A stretch of DNA of 7,621 nucleotides from Granulosicoccaceae bacterium (GCA_023301405.1 JALZUX010000241.1:1-7621); one strand, 5' to 3'; shown: positions 1 through 6,627, numbered from the stretch's first letter. Notes: generated by a model from the sequence alone, not told the origin. Numbers and translations are program-made.

Positions 1-782
1 TGTTTTTCATAGGCCCAGAAGTGACTGCCAATACGTCCAAAACCTGATTGCACCTCATCACAAATGAGTAAGCCCCCTGCTTTGCGCACCACATCTGCCG
101 CAGGCTTTAACCAGCCTTCTTTTTGTGATGGGAAGCCTTCGTTTAAAAAGAAAGGACAAACTATTAACGCCGCAAAGCCATGTGGTGTTTTATTGAGTTC
201 GGTTATTTTTTCTGCGACGGCGTCTGCGAATAGGTTGCCATCCGGATCAACCCTACGGTAGCTGTCTGGCGCTGCCACATGACGAAAATATTGATCAAGT
301 CCAAAACCAACTTCAGGAACATTACTACGACTCAGTTGACTGACCAATGCTGTATTACCGTGGTACGTCGCATCAGTTGCAATAATCCCGCGCTTACCGG
401 TGACAGCTTCTGCCATTCGTAGCGCAATATCATTAGCCTCAGAGCCCGTACAAGTCATAATTGCGGTGGTCAAGCCACTGTGCATGGTGGCAGTGAGGCG
501 CTCTACATAATCAAGCACTCCTTCATGTATGTAACGTGAATGAGTGTTGAGAGTACTTGCCTGCTGGCAGATAGCTTCAACTACACGCGGGTTACAGTGC
601 CCTACATGCGGTACATTATTATAACAATCGAGGTACTTTTTTCCGTCTGCATCCCATAGCCAGACGCCCTCACCTTTTACCAGGTGCACAGGCTCGTTAT
701 AGAAAATTGGAACATTCGGCCCAAGTAATCGGCGGCGTTTATCAAGCAAAGCGTTCAGCGATTTTTTTTCCGGCTCTGTCAT
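1..782 (-). CDS. Class III PLP-dependent aminotransferase / amino-alcohol-phosphate lyase-like enzyme (N-terminal 260 residues, runs off left edge)
   Basis: I translated this by hand from the ATG at 782. The frame stays open to the window edge for 260 codons, so the 3' end is missing. Family marks are YLDCYNNVPHVGHCNP (residues 50-65), LNTHSRYIH (78-86), TCTGSEANDIALRMA (110-124, the PLP-phosphate region), DATYHGNT (137-144) and ICDEVQSGFGR (240-250), whose Asp242 should contact the PLP pyridine nitrogen. The Schiff-base lysine lies beyond the edge. The NNV.HVGHC.P and LNT.SR..H patterns resemble, from memory, the AGXT2L/ETNPPL clade, which holds both true aminotransferases and ethanolamine-phosphate or amino-alcohol-phosphate phospho-lyases, so either reaction is possible. 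The usual GHCHP is GHCNP here. The gene starts 30 nt after the ligase gene with no strong ribosome binding site, so it probably belongs to the same operon and would act on the amino compound released by the upstream enzymes. Family is confident, reaction is not. Confidence 0.9.
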   Translation of the reverse strand, partial: MTEPEKKSLNALLDKRRRLLGPNVPIFYNEPVHLVKGEGVWLWDADGKKYLDCYNNVPHVGHCNPRVVEAICQQASTLNTHSRYIHEGVLDYVERLTATMHSGLTTAIMTCTGSEANDIALRMAEAVTGKRGIIATDATYHGNTALVSQLSRSNVPEVGFGLDQYFRHVAAPDSYRRVDPDGNLFADAVAEKITELNKTPHGFAALIVCPFFLNEGFPSQKEGWLKPAADVVRKAGGLLICDEVQSGFGRIGSHFWAYEK

Positions 783-812
783 TGTTATCGCAACTTATTA
801 GCAGTATCGCTA

Positions 813-2087
813 CTATACGAATGGCAGATAATAGTCACGAACATCATCCACACTCTTACCTTTTAATCGATTGTATTCATCGTTTTTTAGAAACAACAAT
901 GCATCGCAGTACAGCTCACCCACTGCTTCGCGCAACGGTTTGTCTTTATCTAGCGCGATAAGAGCTTTATCTAGCGATGACGGGATATGCCTTTTTGCAC
1001 GTATCCGATCCATACCGTCCAGATCCTCAGGCTTTTGCAGCGCCAGCTTATTTTGCAGACCCAGTCTTGCGGCCTGCAATACAGCAGTTACTGCCTGATA
1101 TGGATTAGTGGCACAGTCTGCCATCCTGTGCTCCAGTCTTGCAGACTTTGGTGTACCGGTAGAACAACGTGTGGTCACCAATCGATGATCTTCAGCCCAG
1201 TTAGCCCAGTAGCCTGCCATACTGCCTTGACTTAAGCGATCATAACTATTGACTGTCACAGCCAACAATCCGGCAAGCGATTCATGGTGAGCTATCAGGC
1301 CTGCTATGCAATGCTCTGCAACCGTGGATAATTTCCCATCCGGTGCTATTGCGTTATTACCGTTATCATCTGCCAGACTAAAATTAACATGCATACCGGA
1401 ACCGCCTCTGTCTGGTATGGGTCTGGGCATAAAGCTTAACAACAGACCTTTGCGAAATGCCAGTTCACGTGCCATTGATCTCATTAAAAAGGCATCGTCA
1501 CAGGCTTTAACCGCACTATCGAAGCACATTGTTAATTCAAACTGGCCGTTATCAAACTCACCGTTCATGCTTTCAATCGGGATACCGGCCTGGTGGGCTG
1601 CCTCCCAGATTTCATCGGTTAAACCACGCGGGTCGTTTTCCGGACCTGTGCCATAAACAAAAGCACCGGGTGTATCGTAGGGCCGCCAGATACCATCCTG
1701 ATCTCGTTGAAAAACATAGCCTTCGGTTTCAAGCCCGATCATTGGCGTGTAACCCAAAGATTGCCAGTCACTGACGCAGCGCTTTAACATTGATCGTGCG
1801 CATAAACCAAACGGCTCACCATCAATACAGAGATCACCTAACGCGATTTCTGTACCGGATTGCCATGATGCTCTGCGCTCATCATCGAGCATTAACTGCA
1901 TATCCGGCAGGCCTTCATAATAACCACAGCCGGGTATGGTAAGTAGATCACGATCAAAAGATACCGCAAACGCACCACGCGCAAAGCCAATAGAGCCCCC
2001 GGCTGCGACGTCAACCGGCACATACTTACCACGCGGCAGGTTTAGCATGTCACAAAACAGTGCTCGGGTACGATTGGGCATACTCAT
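813..2087 (-). CDS. Glutamine synthetase-family gamma-glutamyl-amine ligase (PuuA/IpuC-like), 424 aa
   Basis: This is a probable ATP-dependent cytosolic ligase joining the gamma-carboxyl of glutamate to an amine. From Met1 at 2087, residues 1-100 form the N-terminal beta-grasp region and the rest the catalytic barrel. Visible motifs are GLETEGYVF (118-126, metal-binding glutamates 120 and 122), NGEFDNGQFE (175-184), GGSGMHVNFSL (228-238, ATP-site His233), NSYDRL (280-285), an arginine-rich loop with R302 and R307, and RLEHRMADCATNPYQA (317-332, metal ligand Glu319). At 424 aa it is shorter than housekeeping GlnA or PuuA (about 470) and it lacks the GlnA adenylylation-loop pattern, so ammonia assimilation is unlikely. 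The usual MHVHxSL reads MHVNFSL. I chose ATG 2087 because it overlaps the P450 stop as ATGA. The frame extends to 2147, but those 20 codons lie wholly inside the conserved P450 C-terminus. A second ATG at 2081 is possible. Neighbours (P450, hydrolase, PuuC-like dehydrogenase) support an amine-glutamylating role; the amine is unknown. Confidence 0.9.
   Translation of the reverse strand: MSMPNRTRALFCDMLNLPRGKYVPVDVAAGGSIGFARGAFAVSFDRDLLTIPGCGYYEGLPDMQLMLDDERRASWQSGTEIALGDLCIDGEPFGLCARSMLKRCVSDWQSLGYTPMIGLETEGYVFQRDQDGIWRPYDTPGAFVYGTGPENDPRGLTDEIWEAAHQAGIPIESMNGEFDNGQFELTMCFDSAVKACDDAFLMRSMARELAFRKGLLLSFMPRPIPDRGGSGMHVNFSLADDNGNNAIAPDGKLSTVAEHCIAGLIAHHESLAGLLAVTVNSYDRLSQGSMAGYWANWAEDHRLVTTRCSTGTPKSARLEHRMADCATNPYQAVTAVLQAARLGLQNKLALQKPEDLDGMDRIRAKRHIPSSLDKALIALDKDKPLREAVGELYCDALLFLKNDEYNRLKGKSVDDVRDYYLPFV
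2084..2087 (-). other. ATGA stop-start overlap coupling P450 and ligase genes
   Basis: On the minus strand the ligase ATG (2087-2085) and the P450 TGA (2086-2084) share bases in the tetranucleotide ATGA. This arrangement usually means that ribosomes finishing the first gene reinitiate on the second. It favours balanced production of the two enzymes and decides the ligase start over the longer in-frame reading from 2147. Confidence 0.75.
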
Positions 2088-3337
2088 ACAAGCTTCACTC
2101 TTACATTGAGTTTTTTTACGCCACTGATAAAGTTTGACCGGGCCCACTCGGGGGGCTCGATTGCTTCAAGGGAATCTACCCGCTTGACCAGTTCCTGTAA
2201 GACCAGTTGCACTTCAAGCTTGGCAAGATAACGCCCGAGGCAAACATGCGCTCCACCCTGTCCGAAGGCTAAATGTCGATTGGGCTTGCGATCAAGAATG
2301 ACATCATCCGGCCTCTCAAAGACCGCTTCATCTCTACTACCTGAGACAAACCACAACAGTACTTTATCACCCTTGCGAATGGTTTTGCCATGCAGCTGAT
2401 AATCCTCTGTGGCAGTGCGCCTGAAGTGCATTGTGGGAGACGCCAAGCGGATAAACTCATCGGCGCAGGTATCCCAGTAATCACCCGACTTGAGGTGTGC
2501 AAACAGTTGTTTGTCATGGGCCAGCAGATTAAGCGCCATGGCAATAGAATAGCGTGTGGTGTCATTACCTGCTGCCACCAAAAGGCAGAAGAAGTTTTTG
2601 AATGCCAGTTCATCAAGACCATCTTCATCGCGCTTCATGACATCAAGAATACTGTTTTCGGCCAGTGGTCTGCGGCCATGTAGAAGATCTGATGCGTAAT
2701 CATACAGCTCGGCACCCGCAGGACTCCTGAAAGGCATCATGCGGTAGGCACTGGTATCTATTTTATCGATAACATGGTCTGTAAAATCCGGATCGGTATT
2801 ACCGATTAATGCATCTCCCTTTTCCACTAACCACTCGAGGTCTTCATCTGCAACGCCGAGTATCCTGCCTAGCATCAACATCGGGAGCTGCTTGGCTATT
2901 GCACGAACTGCATCAAACTCTTTATCCGCGATGGCTTTGCCAACAATGTCTGTTGCCAACTCTCTGATGACAGGCTCAAACGCCCCCATGGTTTTGCGGG
3001 AAAAATTGGGGTTTACTTTACGCCGCACCGTAGAGTGCTCTGGTGCATCGGTCTCCTGAAAAGTCCGCCTGGCCAGATACTCTTCGTAAGACTGATCTTC
3101 TATTCGAATACCACGAGCAGAGCTGAAGATTTGGCTCTCTTTATTTGCCAGACTGATATCCGCATGGCGAGTCAGGTTCCAGAATCCTTTTGCAGTATCG
3201 TCTCCGTCAGTCCAGCTTACCGGATCTTCTTTTCGTAGCCTTGCAAAGGTTTTATGCGGAATACCATTCGCAAAGCTATCATGGTTAAAAAGATCGGAGT
3301 GGCCGTTATCAATGGCAGAATTTTCTGCAATAGTCAT
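2084..3337 (-). CDS. Cytochrome P450 monooxygenase (bacterial soluble type), 417 aa
   Basis: This is a complete soluble P450 with no membrane anchor and the usual bacterial length of about 400-420 aa. It would use two electrons from a ferredoxin system to insert one oxygen atom into an organic substrate. Residues in order: C-helix region DAPEHSTVRRKV (98-108), I-helix oxygen-activating AGNDTT (256-261), K-helix ExxR at Glu294-Arg297, and the heme loop FGQGGAHVCLG (358-368) with Cys366 as the thiolate ligand. The heme loop has 11 residues rather than the common 10 (FGxGxHxCLG). From memory, that form is seen in the CYP124/CYP125 group acting on branched or steroid side chains, and the N-terminal GFWNLTRHADI and FSSARGI also fit that group. 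The ATG directly abuts the stop of the hydrolase gene (TAA-ATG, zero spacing), and its own stop overlaps the ligase start, so translation is probably coupled on both sides. No ferredoxin or reductase gene lies in the window. In context the substrate may be the gamma-glutamylated amine (inference). Confidence 0.96.
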   Translation of the reverse strand: MTIAENSAIDNGHSDLFNHDSFANGIPHKTFARLRKEDPVSWTDGDDTAKGFWNLTRHADISLANKESQIFSSARGIRIEDQSYEEYLARRTFQETDAPEHSTVRRKVNPNFSRKTMGAFEPVIRELATDIVGKAIADKEFDAVRAIAKQLPMLMLGRILGVADEDLEWLVEKGDALIGNTDPDFTDHVIDKIDTSAYRMMPFRSPAGAELYDYASDLLHGRRPLAENSILDVMKRDEDGLDELAFKNFFCLLVAAGNDTTRYSIAMALNLLAHDKQLFAHLKSGDYWDTCADEFIRLASPTMHFRRTATEDYQLHGKTIRKGDKVLLWFVSGSRDEAVFERPDDVILDRKPNRHLAFGQGGAHVCLGRYLAKLEVQLVLQELVKRVDSLEAIEPPEWARSNFISGVKKLNVRVKLV

Positions 3338-4060
3338 TTATATAATCGCCTGCTGAAAGAAGTTAGTACTCCAGACACCTAGCACATCACCACGCTGCTT
3401 CTGTTGCAAGCTAGCCCAAGCACTTTTTGCCTGAGCAGGTGGAATACTTGATTCGGTAAACTTCAACACACAAGACATAAACTCATGGGTGAACTCCGGG
3501 TGTGCCTGCGTAGTAAAAATATGATTACCTTTGGCAAAGCTCGCGTTCTCACAGCCTTTGCTTGAGCCAAGCAGCTCACAGCCATCCGGCAACTTTGACA
3601 CGTAGTCTTCGTGAAACACGTACAGGGGCAATGTACTGTGTGACGGTGTCATCCACGGTTTTGATTTTTCAAATACCGTCTCTTCTATACCAACGTTATA
3701 ACCTGCGCTAGATTTCTCTACTGTGCCACCTAATGCCAACGCGATAGCCTGATGGCCAAAGCAGGCTCCAAAAAGTGGCTTTTTAGCGGCATCACATCGA
3801 CGGATAAAATCCATGAGGTCATCCGTAAATACATGCTGATCAAGTACACTAAGCGGACTGCCGGTAATCATATAAGCATCCTGCTCAATTAGATCAGCTG
3901 GTACTTCACCGCCTATCGTCATATAGACACGGTATTCATAACGCTGATCCTGCTGATCATACAAATCACGGAATCTATGCGCGTCGTCAGGAAAAGTATC
4001 TCCGACGTCTGCTGATTTATCGTGATTAGTTTGAAGAATACCAAGCTTTATGCGTTTCAA
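3338..4060 (-). CDS. Class I glutamine amidotransferase-like protein, candidate gamma-glutamyl-amide hydrolase, 240 aa
   Basis: This is a stand-alone triad (type 1) amidotransferase domain. Counting from TTG 4060: ITGSPLSV (65-72, oxyanion region), nucleophile elbow FGACFGHQAIALALGG (97-112) with Cys100, FHEDYV (149-154), and the His187/Glu189 pair in TTQAHPEF (183-190). The full Cys-His-Glu triad is present. No synthetase domain is fused or adjacent, so hydrolysis of a gamma-glutamyl amide is more likely than ammonia donation. The GxCFGHQ elbow is of the GMP-synthase-like (COG0518) kind rather than the GxCRGxQ pattern I associate with PuuD (C26 family), so it would be a non-orthologous counterpart of PuuD. 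The frame extends to TTG 4129, but that start would place the 11-bp hairpin inside the coding sequence. TTG 4060 has GGAAGAG seven bases upstream and yields MKRIKLGIL, the normal first strand of the fold. No in-frame ATG exists near the start. The gene ends flush against the P450 ATG. Confidence 0.9.
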   Translation of the reverse strand: MKRIKLGILQTNHDKSADVGDTFPDDAHRFRDLYDQQDQRYEYRVYMTIGGEVPADLIEQDAYMITGSPLSVLDQHVFTDDLMDFIRRCDAAKKPLFGACFGHQAIALALGGTVEKSSAGYNVGIEETVFEKSKPWMTPSHSTLPLYVFHEDYVSKLPDGCELLGSSKGCENASFAKGNHIFTTQAHPEFTHEFMSCVLKFTESSIPPAQAKSAWASLQQKQRGDVLGVWSTNFFQQAII

Positions 4061-4067
4061 TGTCGTT

Positions 4068-4074
4068 CTCTTCC
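4068..4074 (-). promoter_or_regulatory. Ribosome binding site deciding the TTG start of the amidotransferase gene
   Basis: Read on the minus strand, GGAAGAG occupies 4074-4068, with a 7-nt spacer to the TTG at 4060. This is the best purine-rich site near any in-frame start of this gene. It supports TTG 4060 over the longer reading from TTG 4129. An ATG at 4076 lies in a different frame. Confidence 0.55.
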
Positions 4075-4096
4075 ATATGCCCAATAGGCAGATAAA

Positions 4097-4122
4097 CAGA
4101 TGGCCGCTTTCGCGGCCATCTG
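4097..4122 (-). terminator. Strong intercistronic hairpin (11-bp stem, GAAA loop) after tctC: partial terminator or mRNA 3'-end stabiliser
   Basis: On the minus strand CAGATGGCCGC, loop GAAA, then GCGGCCATCTG forms a perfect 11-bp stem, GC-rich at the top and closed by a GNRA-type tetraloop. It begins 21 nt after the tctC stop and ends 36 nt before the amidotransferase TTG. Only TTTAT follows, so the U-tract is weak for full intrinsic termination. Hairpins in this position are known to protect the binding-protein segment of transporter operons so that the periplasmic subunit is made in excess. Partial attenuation of the downstream catabolic genes is the alternative. The structure is plain in the sequence; its function is inferred. 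Confidence 0.65.
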
Positions 4123-4143
4123 GTGACAAACTGACGAGTAGAA

Positions 4144-5085
4144 TTACTTCTCGATCAGGTCAACGAGCTCACCAAGCTTGCCGCGATCAGTTTCAATACG
4201 CGCTTGTGCCTCTTCTGCACCCTGCCAGTAAACACGGGCACCTGTTTCTTTCATCAACGTCTGGGCTTCTTCGCCCGCCATTGTGTCTGAAGCAATTTTG
4301 GCCAAGGTATCGACGACTTCCTGTGGAGTTCCCTTTTTCACAAAAAGACCGTTCCACAATTCAAGATTATTAATACCGGTTTGCTCTGCCAGTGTTGCTA
4401 CACCATCAAGCTTACCAATGGGCTCTTCACCAATGTTAGCCAGTACTTTGATCTCACCAAGGCAAGGCTCGATTAGAGCAAGGGTAGTGTTGATGACGTC
4501 AGCATCACCTGCAGATAAGGTGTTGCAATCAAGTAAATCGAATGCAGCATCATCAGCAAACTCAAAACCCATGTTTGCAGCAGCCGCCATTGATGCACGA
4601 GTTGGTGTAAGACCGGCACCAAAGTGACCTAGCACTACATCATTGTCTTTAGCGTGAGCTGCAAGACCTGCCATGTCTGAATACGGCGCATCACCAGATA
4701 CTGCAAGTACAAACGGGTAGGTCAGGAAAATGCCAACCGGTGTGAAGCTGTCTTGTTCAATACCGATATCGATGTTAGGACCAACAACCGGCACACCGAT
4801 TACAAACGAACCGACCATGGAACCATCTGCCGGGCCGTTCAATACTTCTAACGCCCCCGGAAAAGGGCCATCACCACCACCGGGCTTATTAACAACGGAG
4901 GCTGATGCACCCGTGGCTTCTTCAAACTCCGCTGCGATCATACGCGTTAGGATGTCTTCAAAATCACCCGGAGGCCATGGCACAACAAATTGTACCGGTC
5001 CGGTTGGATACTCGGCTGCCGCCGGGTTGAAAGCTGATATAGCGGTAACAAGTGAAACTAATGCAACCTTCGCAAGCCTCTTCAT
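4144..5085 (-). CDS. tctC: Tripartite tricarboxylate transporter (TTT) periplasmic solute-binding protein, TctC/Bug family, 313 aa
   Basis: This is the extracytoplasmic receptor that captures the substrate and delivers it to TctAB. It has a clear Sec signal peptide: MKRLAK, a hydrophobic stretch at about 7-19, and a likely cut after AAA (22-24), giving mature EYPTGPVQFVVPW. TctC marks are the YP.GPVQFVVPW opening, VVNKPGGGDGP (64-74), PADGSMVGSF (85-94), LGHFGAGLTPTRASM (152-166) and a C-terminal helix pair. The length is typical of the family (about 300-330). Two details are uncommon: the first ligand loop, usually AGGxxD, reads PPGDFED (38-44), and two cysteines, Cys187 and Cys208, could form a periplasmic disulfide. 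It has the best Shine-Dalgarno in the window and is followed by a hairpin, both fitting high expression of a binding protein. Here it follows tctB-tctA, whereas many TTT operons place tctC first. Classical substrates of the family are carboxylates; this one is unknown. Confidence 0.93.
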   Translation of the reverse strand: MKRLAKVALVSLVTAISAFNPAAAEYPTGPVQFVVPWPPGDFEDILTRMIAAEFEEATGASASVVNKPGGGDGPFPGALEVLNGPADGSMVGSFVIGVPVVGPNIDIGIEQDSFTPVGIFLTYPFVLAVSGDAPYSDMAGLAAHAKDNDVVLGHFGAGLTPTRASMAAAANMGFEFADDAAFDLLDCNTLSAGDADVINTTLALIEPCLGEIKVLANIGEEPIGKLDGVATLAEQTGINNLELWNGLFVKKGTPQEVVDTLAKIASDTMAGEEAQTLMKETGARVYWQGAEEAQARIETDRGKLGELVDLIEK

Positions 5086-5092
5086 TGTTTGT

Positions 5093-5096
5093 CTCC
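5093..5096 (-). promoter_or_regulatory. Strong ribosome binding site of tctC
   Basis: GGAG at 5096-5093 (minus strand) stands 7 nt before the tctC ATG at 5085, in the 45-nt spacer after tctA. It is the clearest Shine-Dalgarno in the window. Most other genes here rely on overlaps or weak sites, so the binding protein is probably translated more heavily than its membrane partners. Confidence 0.75.
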
Positions 5097-5130
5097 AGTT
5101 AAAGTATGGGTCGTAGACGACCAGTTGTAG

Positions 5131-6627
5131 TCATGAGTAAAAGTTGTCTTTACGGCCTTTAACCGTAGAGACGATGATGAAGCCAATGACCAGCAGTATC
5201 ACCACAAACAAGGTTCCGGATACCGGACGATTAATCAGATCCGCAGCAGTTTTAATCTGCCCGGAGCCTGCCGCTAGACGCTCAATAATAATCGAACCAA
5301 GCACAAGACCGAGTACCACCGGTACCAACGGCCAGTTTAGCCTGCGAAAGATGTAACCGATATAACCGAAAACGACAGCAAAAACACAATCTGCCAGGCT
5401 ATTGCGAATAGAATACACACCGACAAAAGCCAGTATCATGATGAACGCACCAAGAAACCGGTTGGGAATGTGAACCAGTTTGGCAATAAATCGGGTAGAT
5501 AACAGCAAAGTCGCGAGCACTATTACATTAATGATCAACAACGCTGTAAACAGGCTGAACAGAAAATCTGGATTATTCTCGAAAACGTCTGGTCCAGGCT
5601 TAATGCCTGCATCAAAAAACACCACCATCATCATGGCAGTTAACGCCTCGCCCGGCACACCCAGAGCGAGCAACGGGATCATTGCAGCCGCGGGTACCGC
5701 ATTGTTTGAAGCTTCTGACGCAATCAAGCCTTGCTCCGATCCGTGACCAAAACGCGCCGGTTCTTTAGATAGAGCTCTAGCAGTTGAATAGCTAAAGAAC
5801 TGTGCAACAAACTCCCCGACTCCCGGGATGATGCCCATCATTGTGCCGTACATGGCAGACACAAGCGTCACCAGCTTATTCTTTGCAAGTGTTGCGAAGC
5901 CACTCAACAGGCCGCCGTCAACTCTTGCTTCTGGTGGATCGTCGTCTTTACCTACCATCAGATTCAATGCCTGACTCAACGCAAAGATACCAATGATGAC
6001 CACAATCAGATTAAAGCCTGAGTAGACATATTCAATATCAAAAGTATATCGGTCAATTTTGCGTGTTGTCTGGCGGCCGATCATTGCTATCAAAAATCCA
6101 AAGCCAAACAACATGGCGGCAATACCCATAGATTGTCTGTGTGCGGCTATTAATAAGACTGCACCAAGAATTGCTGCCATCATGATATCGCGCTGCCCGA
6201 ACAACGCACCAAGATCACGCAGGTAAGGACCAAAAATAAAAAGTGCGGTCAATGCGGCAAGTATTGAAAACAGACCGCCAAAAAATGAAGCTGAGTAAGC
6301 AAGAGACAGGGCTTTTCCGGCTTCACCGCGGCGCGTCATCGCATAGCCGTCATACGTGGTTAATGCGTTCACCGGAGTGCCTGGAGTGTTGATTAAAATT
6401 GCGGGTATCGCACCACCATACATAGATGAGCCATACACCCCCAGTAACAGCACGAGACTGACCAGATCATCTAAAAAGACGGTGGCCGGGAGTAAAATTG
6501 CTATTGCGATTGCTGGGCCGATACCGGGTATAGCACCAATGGTAAGACCGCCAACAGAGCCGACCACGATGGCAAGCAGCACCTGTGGCACCATTATGTT
6601 CTGTAGACCCAGTAGGAATGCGTCCAT
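5131..6627 (-). CDS. tctA: TTT-family transporter large membrane subunit TctA, 498 aa
   Basis: This is the main translocation subunit of the tripartite tricarboxylate transporter, an inner-membrane, ion-gradient-driven importer working with TctB and the periplasmic TctC. Length (about 500 aa) and motifs are standard: GGLTIGAIPGIGPAIAIAIL (26-45), YGGAIPAILINTPGTP (70-85), YDGYAMTRRGEAGKALSLA (92-110), and the second-half copy GTMMGIIPGVGEFVAQ (261-276) followed by SEASNNAVPAAAMIPLLALG (304-323) and VPGEALTAMM. The paired GxIPGxG motifs reflect the known internal repeat. I see about ten to twelve hydrophobic segments, the last at about 472-489, ending in a short basic tail. The ATG lies 2 nt after the tctB stop with no convincing Shine-Dalgarno, which suggests coupled translation. 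The protein looks intact. Confidence 0.97.
   Translation of the reverse strand: MDAFLLGLQNIMVPQVLLAIVVGSVGGLTIGAIPGIGPAIAIAILLPATVFLDDLVSLVLLLGVYGSSMYGGAIPAILINTPGTPVNALTTYDGYAMTRRGEAGKALSLAYSASFFGGLFSILAALTALFIFGPYLRDLGALFGQRDIMMAAILGAVLLIAAHRQSMGIAAMLFGFGFLIAMIGRQTTRKIDRYTFDIEYVYSGFNLIVVIIGIFALSQALNLMVGKDDDPPEARVDGGLLSGFATLAKNKLVTLVSAMYGTMMGIIPGVGEFVAQFFSYSTARALSKEPARFGHGSEQGLIASEASNNAVPAAAMIPLLALGVPGEALTAMMMVVFFDAGIKPGPDVFENNPDFLFSLFTALLIINVIVLATLLLSTRFIAKLVHIPNRFLGAFIMILAFVGVYSIRNSLADCVFAVVFGYIGYIFRRLNWPLVPVVLGLVLGSIIIERLAAGSGQIKTAADLINRPVSGTLFVVILLVIGFIIVSTVKGRKDNFYS

Noticed and set aside
813..2087. Housekeeping glutamine synthetase GlnA
   Set aside because: Length, the NGEFDNGQFE region, the altered ATP-site motif and the catabolic operon context fit the PuuA/IpuC-like ligases instead.
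2088..2147. Longer ligase start at 2147
   Set aside because: The extra 20 codons sit wholly within the P450 C-terminus, do not resemble a ligase N-terminus, and ATG 2087 gives a classic ATGA overlap.
2269..2628. Minus-strand 119-codon frame inside the P450 gene
   Set aside because: It is another frame of the same DNA as the I-helix to heme-loop part of the P450, which is intact and conserved.
3338..4060. GMP synthase fragment
   Set aside because: The amidotransferase domain is complete at 240 aa and followed directly by the P450 gene; no ATP-pyrophosphatase domain or remnant follows.
5101..5120. Small inverted repeat (GGTCG/CGACC, 4-nt loop) in the tctA-tctC spacer
   Set aside because: A 5-bp stem with no T-run, easily found by chance, and immediately before a strong ribosome binding site; not convincing as a terminator or operator.
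64..5746. Numerous plus-strand open frames of 65-128 codons across the window
   Set aside because: They lie antisense to clearly conserved minus-strand genes, show no family motifs or ribosome binding sites, and are low-complexity shadows of the coding strand.
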